Below the pieces are notes generated by a model. The model saw nothing but the letters and a program-made list of their open reading frames with translations, did not search any database and was not told the DNA's origin. A DNA stretch of 64,000 nt from positions 62,001-126,000 of the forward strand of contig JAEZQY010000041.1 in the NCBI GenBank assembly GCA_023441055.1, in the 5' to 3' direction. Both the position numbers and the translations under genes were made by a program. Every line of letters starts with the position of its first letter. Position 1 is the stretch's first letter. Of this stretch, positions 17,941 to 26,340 are shown one piece after another. Origin of the DNA: Bacillota bacterium. Its GTDB lineage: Bacteria > Bacillota > Bacilli > Paenibacillales > UBA4045.

Positions 17941-19056
17941 ATGAACAATCAAATTTCCGAGCCAGAGAATGAGAATATCCCGTCACCGCCGCGCAAGTCC
18001 GGCCTGCTCGCCAATAAGCCGAGATGGCTTTACTATACGCTCTTAGGCATCCTGTTAGTCATAGTACTGGTCGTTATCTTCTACGTATATTCGATATTAA
18101 ATTTCGCCAATGGCATTCATACGGATCCCGAAGACTCCCGATTTAAGGATGTACAAGAAGAGGAGCCTATTCAGACACCGAAGTGGGAAGGTACCGATCG
18201 GGTCAACATCTTGATTCTAGGCGGAGATTCACGCGGGCTGGGCAAGCATGATGTGCCGCGCTCTGATTCCATGATGATCGCCTCCATCGACCCTGTGACG
18301 AAGAGGGCGCATCTATTCTCCATCCTGCGCGATACGTATGGCGTCGTACCCGGTCATGGCAATGACCGCATCAATGCAGCAATCGTCCATGGCGGACCGC
18401 CACTTGCGATGCAGACTGCAAGCGAGCTGACAGGGCTGGAGATCCAATATTATGTCTACACCGACTTCCAAGGGTTCATCAAGCTGATCGATGCAATCGG
18501 CGGGATCGAGTTCGAGGTCGAGAAGCGCATGTACTATAAGGACAGCCACGATGATCCGATCTATCACATCGATCTACAGCCTGGGTTGCAGCAGATGGAT
18601 GGGCAGACGGCGCTCGCCTATGTGCGATTCCGGCATGACGCGCTGTCCGACTTCACGCGCACCGCGCGCCAGCGGAACTTCTTGGCAGCTGTCGCGGATA
18701 AGCTGAAGACCACTACGACACTTGTGCGTCTGCCTGTGCTGCTGAGCAGCGTCGCGCCGTACGTGGAGACGAACCTCGGCCTAGAGGAGATGCTGAAGCT
18801 GGCTAGCCTCGGCTTCGAGGTGGACACGAAGGCCATCGCCTCCCTGCAGATCCCGCCGAGCGAGCTGCTGATCGAGAAGAGAGTCGGCGGTGCCGATGTG
18901 ATCGGCATACGGGACGAAGCTAAGCTGAGGCAGTTCATCCAGGATCAGTTCATCCTCGAGGAGGAAGCTCCGATTGTCGAGGATGGCGGGGCTGATGAGG
19001 ATGATACTACTGAGGAGCAAGGCGATGTACAATCGCCTGCCGGAGGCGCGAACTGA
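17941..19056 (+). CDS. LytR-CpsA-Psr (LCP) family envelope polymer ligase
   Basis: 371 residues: a cytoplasmic tail of about 30, one membrane helix at about 31-53 and an extracellular LCP domain. Conserved LCP features include I-L-I-L-G-G-D-S-R, R-S-D-S-M-M-I-A-S-I-D, the arginine-rich S-I-L-R-D-T-Y, D-R-I-N-A-A and Y-V-R-F-R-H-D. LCP enzymes transfer wall teichoic acid, capsule or other undecaprenyl-linked polymers to peptidoglycan. The C-terminal 45 residues are acidic and disordered. It is transcribed alone on the plus strand with AAAGG upstream of the ATG. It may attach the polymer made by the operon at 39-55 kb, but nothing in this sequence proves it. Confidence 0.93.
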   Translation: MNNQISEPENENIPSPPRKSGLLANKPRWLYYTLLGILLVIVLVVIFYVYSILNFANGIHTDPEDSRFKDVQEEEPIQTPKWEGTDRVNILILGGDSRGLGKHDVPRSDSMMIASIDPVTKRAHLFSILRDTYGVVPGHGNDRINAAIVHGGPPLAMQTASELTGLEIQYYVYTDFQGFIKLIDAIGGIEFEVEKRMYYKDSHDDPIYHIDLQPGLQQMDGQTALAYVRFRHDALSDFTRTARQRNFLAAVADKLKTTTTLVRLPVLLSSVAPYVETNLGLEEMLKLASLGFEVDTKAIASLQIPPSELLIEKRVGGADVIGIRDEAKLRQFIQDQFILEEEAPIVEDGGADEDDTTEEQGDVQSPAGGAN

Positions 19057-19080
19057 AGCGCATACAGCGCCAGCGTGTAA

Positions 19081-19153
19081 CGCCGGATTCTGATGCTGCA
19101 TGGTGCGATGTGAGGTAAATGTGTGCTGCAGCGCCGGATTCTGATACTGCATG
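19081..19153. repeat. direct repeat of CGCCGGATTCTGATGCTGCA upstream of hemL
   Basis: Two copies at 19081-19102 and 19132-19153 differ at one of 22 positions and are 51 bp apart. They fill the gap between the LCP gene and hemL. An apparent minus-strand open frame here only translates the repeat. Confidence 0.65.
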
Positions 19154-19185
19154 ATCACTAAATATATGATTGGGGTGGTGTTACG

Positions 19186-20490
19186 ATGAGCAGACTGCGG
19201 TCAGAGGCTCTCTATCATGAGGCGTTACAGCATATTGTCGGGGGCGTGAACAGTCCATCTCGCTCATTCAAGGCGGTCGGGGGCGGTGCGCCTGTCTTCA
19301 TGGAGCGGGGTGAGGGCGCCTACTTCTGGGATGTAGATGGCAACCGGTACATTGACTATCTAGCGGCATACGGTCCGATTATTCTCGGACATGCTCACCC
19401 GCATGTAACAGAGGCGATCATTCGCGCTGCTCAGCGCGGTACGCTATTCGGCACGCCAACCGAGCTGGAAATCCACTTCGCGCGGATGCTGAAGGATGCG
19501 ATCCCTTCGCTGGATAAAGTACGATTCGTCAACTCCGGAACCGAGGCAGTCATGAGCGTGATTCGCGTAGCACGCGCTTATACTGGCCGCGATAAGATCA
19601 TTAAGTTCGCCGGCTGCTATCACGGCCATTCCGATCTGGTCCTCGTCGCCGCAGGCTCGGGACCATCTACGCTCGGCACACCGGACAGCGCCGGTGTGCC
19701 CGGCAGCATCGCCCGTGAGGTCATCACAGTGCCATTCAATGACGCGGAGGCGCTGGCTGAAGCACTGACGCGTTGGGGAAGCGAGACGGCTGCGGTCATG
19801 ATTGAGCCGATCGTCGGCAACTTTGGCATGGTGCTGCCGAAGCCGGGATTCCTCGAGGAGGTGTGCCGACTGACCCGCGAGGCGGGTGCGCTCGTCATCT
19901 ACGATGAGGTAATCAGCGCGTTCCGCCTCCACTACGGCGCTGCCCAGACGTTCGGGTACTTCCCGAACTCAGCGGATGTCGAGCCCGACCTGACGGCGCT
20001 CGGCAAGATCATAGGCGGCGGCATGCCGATCGGCGCCTATGGTGGCAAGGCCGAGATCATGTCCCAGGTTGCGCCGCTAGGTCCCGCCTATCAGGCGGGC
20101 ACCATGGCGGGCAACCCGGCGTCCATCTCGGCCGGCATCGCGTGTCTGGAGGTACTCCAGACACCAGGCGTCTATGAGCGCATGGATGCGCTCAGCAAGC
20201 GGCTGGCCGATGGATTGTCGGCCAGCGCAAGCGCGCACGGTGTCGACCTCACCGTGAATCGCATTGTGGGCGCGCTGTCTACCCACTTCTGCGCGCACCC
20301 CGTTGCGAATTTCGAGGATGCTGGCCGCGCCAGCAGCGAACAATTCGCGCAGTTCTTCCAGCTGATGCTGGAACGCGGCATCTGCCTGGCACCATCCAAG
20401 TATGAAGCATGGTTCCTCACCACCGCCCATACGGATGCGGACATCACCATGACCTTGGATGCAGCCGATGAAGCCTTTAGTCGCATGTAA
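19186..20490 (+). CDS. hemL: glutamate-1-semialdehyde 2,1-aminomutase
   Basis: 434 residues, full length. It is a class III aminotransferase whose PLP lysine is K274 in L-G-K-I-I-G-G-G-M-P. The N-terminal V-G-G-V-N-S-P-S-R-S-F is diagnostic for the aminomutase. It converts glutamate-1-semialdehyde to 5-aminolevulinate, the haem precursor made by the C5 pathway. Bacilli often carry two copies (hemL and gsaB). The position near bcp and an ABC exporter favours the gsaB-type copy, and no other hem genes are adjacent. The ribosome site is GGGGTGGTG. It ends just before a strong bidirectional terminator. Confidence 0.93.
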   Translation: MSRLRSEALYHEALQHIVGGVNSPSRSFKAVGGGAPVFMERGEGAYFWDVDGNRYIDYLAAYGPIILGHAHPHVTEAIIRAAQRGTLFGTPTELEIHFARMLKDAIPSLDKVRFVNSGTEAVMSVIRVARAYTGRDKIIKFAGCYHGHSDLVLVAAGSGPSTLGTPDSAGVPGSIAREVITVPFNDAEALAEALTRWGSETAAVMIEPIVGNFGMVLPKPGFLEEVCRLTREAGALVIYDEVISAFRLHYGAAQTFGYFPNSADVEPDLTALGKIIGGGMPIGAYGGKAEIMSQVAPLGPAYQAGTMAGNPASISAGIACLEVLQTPGVYERMDALSKRLADGLSASASAHGVDLTVNRIVGALSTHFCAHPVANFEDAGRASSEQFAQFFQLMLERGICLAPSKYEAWFLTTAHTDADITMTLDAADEAFSRM

Positions 20491-20497
20491 GGCTGCC

Positions 20498-20551
20498 AAT
20501 AAACAAGTCAACGATCCGATAATGGTAAATCGGATCGTTGACTTGTTTATT
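20498..20551. terminator. bidirectional intrinsic terminator between convergent genes
   Basis: A perfect 23-bp stem (20498-20520 with 20529-20551) with an 8-base loop; the arm begins AATAAACAAGTC. It ends in TTTATTTT on the plus strand and in TTTATT on the minus strand, so it can stop both hemL and the gene ending at 20559. Confidence 0.92.
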
Positions 20552-20558
20552 TTATGTA

Positions 20559-21128
20559 TCACGCGTAACGCATTCCTCTCTCTCTATCTCCATCCTGCAC
20601 AATCACTTTATGCTTGTCGCATAACGCGATCAACAGATTCTTCGTCTCCTCGCTGGCCGTCCCCGTCCACACCCGATCGGGCCGCTGCGCCAAGGTCATC
20701 TTAATGAGATAAGTGATATTCGCTGGGTTCGTATCTAGCATAATTACCTGCACATACCCAACTTCTTGCCAAGCGTACGTTCTATTCTGAAGCAGAATGC
20801 CCTCAGCCGCAATCTCGTATATCTTACTTCCTCTTGTTCCGATTGTAAGTAAGAGCAATGGCGCGCCAAGGATAGACAGACGCAGATCCATACCAACCCC
20901 AACACGCTGATAATGGGCTAGGATGACGATCACACTAATGAAGACATAGCATATAACAAGGTAGGCGTAGCTCCTGCAGACAGGCGACAAGACGGACTGA
21001 CAGTACACGGCATGCTCAGCGTTGAATGCCTTACTGCGCCTAAACGACGATAATATTCGCCAGATATACCAGAACAAGATAACAACGAAGGCCGAATGCA
21101 ATGCGTACACAATTACGATACTCAACAC
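20559..21128 (-). CDS. membrane protein with PH-like C-terminal domain, function unknown
   Basis: 189 residues beginning at GTG (21128) with AGGAATGATGAG upstream. Three hydrophobic segments at about 3-25, 52-72 and 82-98 precede a soluble part with the pattern I-Y-E-I-A-A-E-G-I-L-L-Q-N-R-T-Y-A-W-Q-E-V, which resembles the strand-turn signature of bacterial PH-like (bPH) membrane proteins. It is convergent with hemL and shares its terminator. I do not recognise a named family, and no enzymatic residues are evident. Confidence 0.7.
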   Translation of the reverse strand: MLSIVIVYALHSAFVVILFWYIWRILSSFRRSKAFNAEHAVYCQSVLSPVCRSYAYLVICYVFISVIVILAHYQRVGVGMDLRLSILGAPLLLLTIGTRGSKIYEIAAEGILLQNRTYAWQEVGYVQVIMLDTNPANITYLIKMTLAQRPDRVWTGTASEETKNLLIALCDKHKVIVQDGDRERGMRYA

Positions 21129-21209
21129 CTCATCATTCCTCTGCGTACAATCCGCTGAACGTGAGAATTGCCCTGCTAAACGATACCATCATGTATCATC
21201 CTGCAGTCA

Positions 21210-21371
21210 TTATCTGATCCCATAGTAGACCGCTTCCCCGAGAGATTGCCCGAATCGATAGATTATGAGGAGCACACATAGATAGATCGAAATAGATATA
21301 GCTATGCCAGCTGCGGAATGCTGCTTCACATAATTTCTGAATCGGATCATCAGTCTTCGAAGGTTACCCAA
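21210..21371 (-). CDS. small single-pass membrane protein (about 53 residues)
   Basis: A short frame reading (M)-G-N-L-R-R-L-M-I-R-F-R-N-Y-V-K and then one hydrophobic helix (A-G-I-A-I-S-I-S-I-Y-L-C-V-L-L-I-I-Y). The basic N-terminus suggests an N-in, C-out topology. I favour TTG at 21371, because GGAGG lies 11 bases upstream. In-frame alternatives are ATG at 21389 (poor ribosome site) and ATG at 21350. A promoter of the shared envelope-type architecture lies about 60 bp upstream, which supports a real gene. It lies between the PH-like protein and the CPBP protease, both on the same strand. No function can be assigned. Confidence 0.6.
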   Translation of the reverse strand: MGNLRRLMIRFRNYVKQHSAAGIAISISIYLCVLLIIYRFGQSLGEAVYYGIR

Positions 21372-21438
21372 TTTATCCACTACCTCCATCCTTCGTGATT
21401 TCCTAATGCTACGAACCGCTCAAGAAGTCAATAGCAAA

Positions 21439-21474
21439 AGTATAAACCAACTGCGCTCTCGAATGTTGTCGAAT
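21439..21474 (-). promoter_or_regulatory. envelope-type promoter, copy 1 (small membrane protein)
   Basis: On the minus strand TTCGACAACATTCGAG is followed after 13 bp by TATACT (21439-21444). Transcription would begin near 21432, a leader of 43-61 bases before the small membrane protein. Similar sequence around the -10 continues into AATAGC-like downstream bases shared with the copy at 39240. Confidence 0.7.
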
Positions 21475-21492
21475 TATGGGATTAATTCATAT

Positions 21493-22398
21493 TTATTTTA
21501 ATTTCGCATAATAAGCCCTCATGAACAAGATAGCTCCCACAAGAATCAATGCGGTTATCATGCTGCCTTCCGCCCCGAAAGCACCTCCAGAAAGGAAGTC
21601 CTTACCGATCGCCTCCGCATGAACGATCGATCCCCCGAAGTCGTTCCCCGACACCTCGAAGCCGTACACATTGCCCTGGAACAGGTTCCAGGTGAAGTGA
21701 ATGCCGATCGGCGCCCACAGGCTGCCAGTCACCTCCCGCGCTACGCCCATCAACACCCCGGCCAGCATCAGATTGACGAGCGGCCACGGGCTCTGCAGCA
21801 CATTCGCATTGGCCAGATGCATCGCCGCGAAGATCAGCGAGGTAACCGCAATCGCAATCGTCTTCCCATAATGATGGCGGATAAGCCCCTGGATATACCC
21901 TCTATTGAGCAGCTCTTCACTGATCCCGACCAGCACGAACAGGACAATCGCCAGCGCCAGATCCCGCATGATCCCCTCGCCGCCGTAGCCAGTCACCTCA
22001 ATACCGCCCGCAACCCACACAACAAGGAAGCACACGGTCATGAAAATAATCCCCCAAAGCGAGCCAGCCGCCCCTTCCCTGAACCAGCGCTCGCGCTTCC
22101 AGCCGAGGCCCCAGCCGCTGCGCCGCTCGAACGCGACCCACATGATCCAGACGGCGGCAATCATGCATAGACATTGCACGATCATCAGCCCGTTCGTCAG
22201 AGCCAGCGTCTCGAACAGCTCCGATGTATTGGCCTCCAGCTCCATCGTCCCGGCTTCTTCAACCAGACGGCCCATATCGCTGCCGTACTCGACCAGGATG
22301 GCGCCTAGCAGCACGACGAACGAGGCGATGCTCGTTAATACGAAGAAGATAATAATCGCCAGCGCGATCTTACCGAATACCTTCAAGAATTTGGACAT
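21493..22398 (-). CDS. CPBP-family intramembrane metalloprotease
   Basis: 301 residues with about eight membrane helices. The CPBP (Abi) motifs are intact: E-E-L-L-N-R-G (motif 1, the catalytic glutamates and arginine), F-A-A-M-H-L-A-N (motif 2, histidine) and H-F-T-W-N-L-F-Q-G-N (motif 3, histidine and asparagine). Relatives are type II CAAX prenyl proteases and bacteriocin-immunity proteins; bacterial members process membrane peptides or protect against them. The start at 22398 has GGAG 9 bases upstream and lies about 40 bases after the promoter at 22444. The upstream in-frame ATG at 22455 lies upstream of the predicted transcription start, so it is unlikely. Confidence 0.9.
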   Translation of the reverse strand: MSKFLKVFGKIALAIIIFFVLTSIASFVVLLGAILVEYGSDMGRLVEEAGTMELEANTSELFETLALTNGLMIVQCLCMIAAVWIMWVAFERRSGWGLGWKRERWFREGAAGSLWGIIFMTVCFLVVWVAGGIEVTGYGGEGIMRDLALAIVLFVLVGISEELLNRGYIQGLIRHHYGKTIAIAVTSLIFAAMHLANANVLQSPWPLVNLMLAGVLMGVAREVTGSLWAPIGIHFTWNLFQGNVYGFEVSGNDFGGSIVHAEAIGKDFLSGGAFGAEGSMITALILVGAILFMRAYYAKLK

Positions 22399-22443
22399 GT
22401 CTTCATCTCCGTTAGTTGATCTTGATTCACAGCTCCAAGAACT

Positions 22444-22478
22444 ACTATAACTCACCGCGACCTCGAATGTTGTCGAAT
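22444..22478 (-). promoter_or_regulatory. envelope-type promoter, copy 2 (CPBP protease)
   Basis: Minus-strand ATTCGACAACATTCGAG, then 12 bp, then TATAGT (22444-22449). Predicted start of transcription near 22437, leaving a leader of about 40 bases with the ribosome site. Confidence 0.7.
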
Positions 22479-22662
22479 TGTGACTATTTTCAAAAAAACA
22501 AGCAAGTTTGAGAATCCGCGGGCATACATGAAGGGGATTCTCTCATCCGGGAAACGAAGTCAGACGGAAGTTATAGCGTATGCCCTGTACGAAGTAAAAC
22601 CGAGCGCCTCGCCAGCTTGAACCGGAGAACCTACGGGACCTGCGAACGCGCCCAATCGCGTG

Positions 22663-22848
22663 AATATTGCGAGAATCCAACATTATTCCAGCTTTTAGTG
22701 GCGTATCTCACGAATTGTTGCAAGAATCCAACATTCTGGTTCGTTCTGCACCCTATTGCGCTCACTCGTCCGAAAATTGATGGATATATGTAACATTCCA
22801 CCAATTTCTACACGTTCCACAATGGAATTGATGGATATTCGCAACAGT
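22663..22848. repeat. four copies of the 22-bp TTGTTGCGAGAATCCAACAT family
   Basis: Copies at 22663-22685 and 22713-22735 match closely; copies at 22775-22797 and 22826-22848 are diverged and show the reversed arrangement (ATTGATGGATATTCGCAACA). They occupy most of the gap 22479-23033. That gap also holds an imperfect hairpin at 22510-22542 (GAGAATCC with GGATTCTC) and a fragment of the GAAGTTAT repeat at 22565-22584. No gene is seen there. Confidence 0.7.
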
Positions 22849-22890
22849 GGTTCTCCCGATCATGAGGAATAATAGCTTTCGATAGCAATC

Positions 22891-22918
22891 AGCCAACCGC
22901 CTATACAGGCGGTTGGCT
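22891..22918 (-). terminator. perfect 12-bp hairpin downstream of the utilisation operon
   Basis: AGCCAACCGCCT pairs perfectly with AGGCGGTTGGCT around ATAC. It lies 116 bp beyond the stop at 23034, the last gene of the minus-strand operon. The T-run is poor on both strands, so it may slow or process the transcript rather than terminate it fully. Confidence 0.55.
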
Positions 22919-23033
22919 GGTTGCTCGTTCTATTCGTTCAATTCAATTAAGGGCCGAATCCATATCTGTGTTCATGCGCTTGTTCTATCGTTTGATTGAT
23001 CGCACTTCATCGTCGATATTATCTAGCTTTCTA

Positions 23034-25121
23034 TTATGACCTGGCTAATACAACAGAATAACGATACAGCGCGAACGAGAATGGCTCCTGATGCTCGAAT
23101 CGATACCGGCCTTGCGGGTCAGGCGCCAACTCGAATCGCGCCCCGCCTTGGTCGGCGAGCTTCCTGTCCGGCCCGTCAGTTCCCGCAACATGCTCTAGCT
23201 GGAGCCGCTCATCGTGCAGCCCCCAGAGCTTGAAGTCGCAGCTCCTCTGCTCTGTGCGCTCCCGGAACACCAAGACGTATCCTTCCCGCATCTCCTGCGC
23301 GCTCGACTGCAAGCCGGTCCATCCCATACCTGTCGGCTCCTCGCCGATCGGCAGGATGTGCCCGGACAAGATGCGGCGATGATGCGGCGCGACGCGGCAG
23401 AGCAAGTCGGCCAATTCGTCCGCATCCGCTTCCGCAAGCCCGGTCAGCTCCATCCAAGCGAGCGGGTTGGCGAATAGAGCGGTCGCCGCACTATAGAGCA
23501 GTCCGCACCGATGCGGAGCCAGCGGGTCGTTCCCATACTTCGCCCTATTGCGCCGAACATTCAAGAACTCGATCTGCAGCTTGCGAGCGGGCACATATCT
23601 GGACAGCATCCAGAGATTCCTCAGCGTCCAATGCGGGTAATAGTTCCCCCAATCGGTATACCGATTCTCCAGGAACAAGGCTGCATGCTGCGTCCGTCCG
23701 TAATACCCCAGACGCACCTGAGCGGTCGTATCCAGATTGAAGTACACACGATTGCCGGTGTCAGACACAACCTTCTGCATGAGACGCAGAAGGTTGCGCT
23801 CACCGCTCTTGCTGCGCAGATCAATGCCATCCAATTTGAAGTGGCTCATCTCATACTCTTGGTGCAGCGCGATCAAGGTATCCGCATCCTTCTCCCAATT
23901 CCCAAGATCATCATCCGAATCCGGGGAGAACCATAGGCAGAGCTGGATACCGAGCTCCCGCGCGCGGGAAGCAATCGGTTCGAAGCCTCTTGGCAGACGC
24001 TCGGGATGCGGCGTCCAGAAGTCGATGCCCGATGCGTAATATCCGCTCCAACGCCCCCCGCCGGCTTCGTCTGCATGCACGGAGTTAATCGTTGCACCCG
24101 CTTGCCAGCCATCGTCGATCTGGTAATGCGTAATGCCCAGCCTCGCCGCCGCTTCAAGCTCCGCGATCAGGAATGACTCGCTGACCCGCCCGTCCTTGTA
24201 TCGATCTCCCCAATTATTGCTCATGACGAAGTAATCCCGATCTGGCCGCTCCGCATGAATGTTCCGGTGATACCTATCCAGCAATCGGTATCTTGATGCT
24301 TCACTGCCATCGTATATGCCGATGGCGCTCCCATAACTGCTTATGAATTGATCATCGGACAGCTCCTCTGGCACAAGTCCGGTGTTCATCACGTACAGCC
24401 GCTTTCCTGCAAAGGAGAAGTCCGGCCCTCTCGCTCCCAGCCTGGCCACTGCGGTTGGTCCTTCCTTCAGCACCATCAATCCGCTTGGTCTCAGCAGCTT
24501 CTCGATGAAGGCGATATTGCCGTCATAGTCCTCTCGGCCTTCCGGGAACAGCAGCCCCCGATTGGACCGCACTAGGTTGTTGTGATGGTCGGTGACATCG
24601 AGCAGCTGCACAATCTCATAGCGGCAATGCAGGTCACGCAGCAGCATACCAAGCATATAGTCTTGCTCCCGCATATCCGCGGAATTCAGAACGAGACACG
24701 GTTCCGATCGCTTCTCGTCAACAGCGCTTAATCGCTTCACCGAAATCTCCTGCTGCATCACCGCACTATCTGGATATACCCTCCACTCGATTCGAACAAC
24801 CAGCGATACGACCGGATGCAGCATATCCGCCTTGATGCGCGCATAGCGATTCGCGGTTCCATAGTCGTCATCTTCATCCGCTGTTATATACATGCGATCT
24901 GCAGCCAGCGCCACACCGCCCGGCAGTCTGTATAACGCTTCGCCCGCGCCTTCCTGCAGCCATTCGTCGTCGATCGCTTTATTGCGAATGGATGCCAGAC
25001 GAGGAACACCGCCGTGGAAGTCAACGGTTTGTTCCACCCAATTATTCCCGATAACAAGTTGTTCCCCGTCAGCCATTGCATAACAATCCTTATACCGATA
25101 AGCAAACCCGCTTCTGAGCAT
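23034..25121 (-). CDS. GH36-type alpha-galactosidase-like glycosidase
   Basis: 695 residues without a signal peptide. An N-terminal beta-rich domain (about 1-280) precedes a TIM barrel. The barrel has the clan GH-D features N-N-W-G-D, Y-Q-I-D-D-G-W-Q near residue 320, L-C-L-W-F-S-P, and the nucleophile motif F-K-L-D-G-I-D with D431. A likely acid/base aspartate is in L-E-N-R-Y-T-D-W-G. It should release alpha-linked galactose or N-acetylgalactosamine inside the cell. It is the last gene of the lyase operon, 24 bp after the GH88 gene. Two starts are possible: 25121 (AGGAG upstream) or M16. The substrate cannot be fixed from sequence. Confidence 0.85.
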   Translation of the reverse strand: MLRSGFAYRYKDCYAMADGEQLVIGNNWVEQTVDFHGGVPRLASIRNKAIDDEWLQEGAGEALYRLPGGVALAADRMYITADEDDDYGTANRYARIKADMLHPVVSLVVRIEWRVYPDSAVMQQEISVKRLSAVDEKRSEPCLVLNSADMREQDYMLGMLLRDLHCRYEIVQLLDVTDHHNNLVRSNRGLLFPEGREDYDGNIAFIEKLLRPSGLMVLKEGPTAVARLGARGPDFSFAGKRLYVMNTGLVPEELSDDQFISSYGSAIGIYDGSEASRYRLLDRYHRNIHAERPDRDYFVMSNNWGDRYKDGRVSESFLIAELEAAARLGITHYQIDDGWQAGATINSVHADEAGGGRWSGYYASGIDFWTPHPERLPRGFEPIASRARELGIQLCLWFSPDSDDDLGNWEKDADTLIALHQEYEMSHFKLDGIDLRSKSGERNLLRLMQKVVSDTGNRVYFNLDTTAQVRLGYYGRTQHAALFLENRYTDWGNYYPHWTLRNLWMLSRYVPARKLQIEFLNVRRNRAKYGNDPLAPHRCGLLYSAATALFANPLAWMELTGLAEADADELADLLCRVAPHHRRILSGHILPIGEEPTGMGWTGLQSSAQEMREGYVLVFRERTEQRSCDFKLWGLHDERLQLEHVAGTDGPDRKLADQGGARFELAPDPQGRYRFEHQEPFSFALYRYSVVLARS

Positions 25122-25145
25122 TCACGCGGCACTCCTATCCCTTAT

Positions 25146-26282
25146 TCACTCGTACCAGTAGCCCTTGATCCCCTTCTCCAGCCGCAGCAGCGCTTCTAAA
25201 TAATAATAGTCTCCCCAGATCATATAGCCGTCCGGGGCACGGCCGCCCCTAACAGAGTAGGATCCATGGTCAATGAGCCCTTCTTGATCAGGCTGATTCA
25301 ACGTTGAATAGTTCTCAACCAGCGACTTCATCGAGCGATGAGCAGCATCTTCAAAGTACACCCGCTCTGGATCACTCTCCTCCATATGACGAATGATCTC
25401 CAATAACCCGCATGCGACAATCGCAGAAGCGGAGCTGTCTCTAGGCGTATCTAGTTGGACGGGAGCATCAAAATCCCAGAAAGCGACATCATCCTCTGGC
25501 AGATGCCGGATGAAATAACGGGCTAATCGCTTCGCTGTCTCCAAATAAAGCGGGTTCCTCGTATAGTGGTAGGACAGCGCAAATCCATAAATCCCCCAGG
25601 CCTGCCCCCTGGTCCAGGTTGACCCATCATGATATCCTTGGTGAGTTCCCCCGCCAATTGGCTCGCCATTTTCCTGATTGAAATAAAAAGTATGATAAGA
25701 GGAATCATCGCCGCGAACGAGATATCGTCTGCTTTTATCCGCTTGAATAACGGCTGTGTCATAGTATTTATGATCGCCTGTCTGCTCGGAGGCCCAATAT
25801 AAGAGCGGCAAATTCAACAGGCTGTCTATGATAATCCGGCCGCCGTTCTTCTCGTCGCCCTCAGGACCCCAAGCTTGCAGATACTCTCCATTGGGACGCC
25901 AGCGGAGCATCAGCTTGTCCGCCGCTCTCAGCGCCAGATCCCGGGCGGACTCATCCTGCTCAATCATCCACCCTGCCATTGCAGAAGGGGTATACAGGAA
26001 TCCAATATCATGATGCTCCAGATGAATGTGATGGTTGAGCCGCTCGTTAAATTTATGAATCAACTTCCGGGCTGCGGTCCCAAAAAATTCATCCCCGCTG
26101 TATTGGTAAGACAACCACACTATCCCTGCGTAAAACCCTTCGATCCATTGTTCGCCTTCCGCCCATTCATAACGTTTCCCTTCAGCAATATGGGGGAACA
26201 ACTCCCCGTGTTGCTCGATATTGTTCCTCGTCTTCTTCAGCGCGTCCTCGATAGCCAGTTTCCAAATGGCAGAGCCCATCAA
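25146..26282 (-). CDS. ugl: GH88 unsaturated glucuronyl hydrolase
   Basis: 378 residues, the usual length, no signal peptide. The six-hairpin fold signatures are present, and the two catalytic aspartates of the family appear as D92 in H-H-D-I-G-F and D153 in I-I-I-D-S-L-L-N. The enzyme adds water to the double bond of 4,5-unsaturated uronic acid at the end of oligosaccharides that polysaccharide lyases produce. It lies between the PL8 lyase and the GH36 gene in one operon, exactly the partner expected. Whether it prefers chondroitin, hyaluronan or xanthan products is not decided. Confidence 0.93.
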   Translation of the reverse strand: MMGSAIWKLAIEDALKKTRNNIEQHGELFPHIAEGKRYEWAEGEQWIEGFYAGIVWLSYQYSGDEFFGTAARKLIHKFNERLNHHIHLEHHDIGFLYTPSAMAGWMIEQDESARDLALRAADKLMLRWRPNGEYLQAWGPEGDEKNGGRIIIDSLLNLPLLYWASEQTGDHKYYDTAVIQADKSRRYLVRGDDSSYHTFYFNQENGEPIGGGTHQGYHDGSTWTRGQAWGIYGFALSYHYTRNPLYLETAKRLARYFIRHLPEDDVAFWDFDAPVQLDTPRDSSASAIVACGLLEIIRHMEESDPERVYFEDAAHRSMKSLVENYSTLNQPDQEGLIDHGSYSVRGGRAPDGYMIWGDYYYLEALLRLEKGIKGYWYE

Positions 26283-26340
26283 ACAAGTCCTCCTCTAGCT
26301 GTGATGTCATCTCGCAAGTTCATTATACGCAAGCACAGGA

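Noticed and set aside
18781..19158. 125-residue minus-strand open frame upstream of hemL
   Set aside because: Its first half only translates the direct repeat at 19081-19153, and the rest is antisense to the LCP gene.
21619..22170. 183-residue open frame rich in His, Pro and Arg
   Set aside because: It is antisense to the CPBP protease gene, which has clear motifs, and the residue mix is that of a shadow frame.
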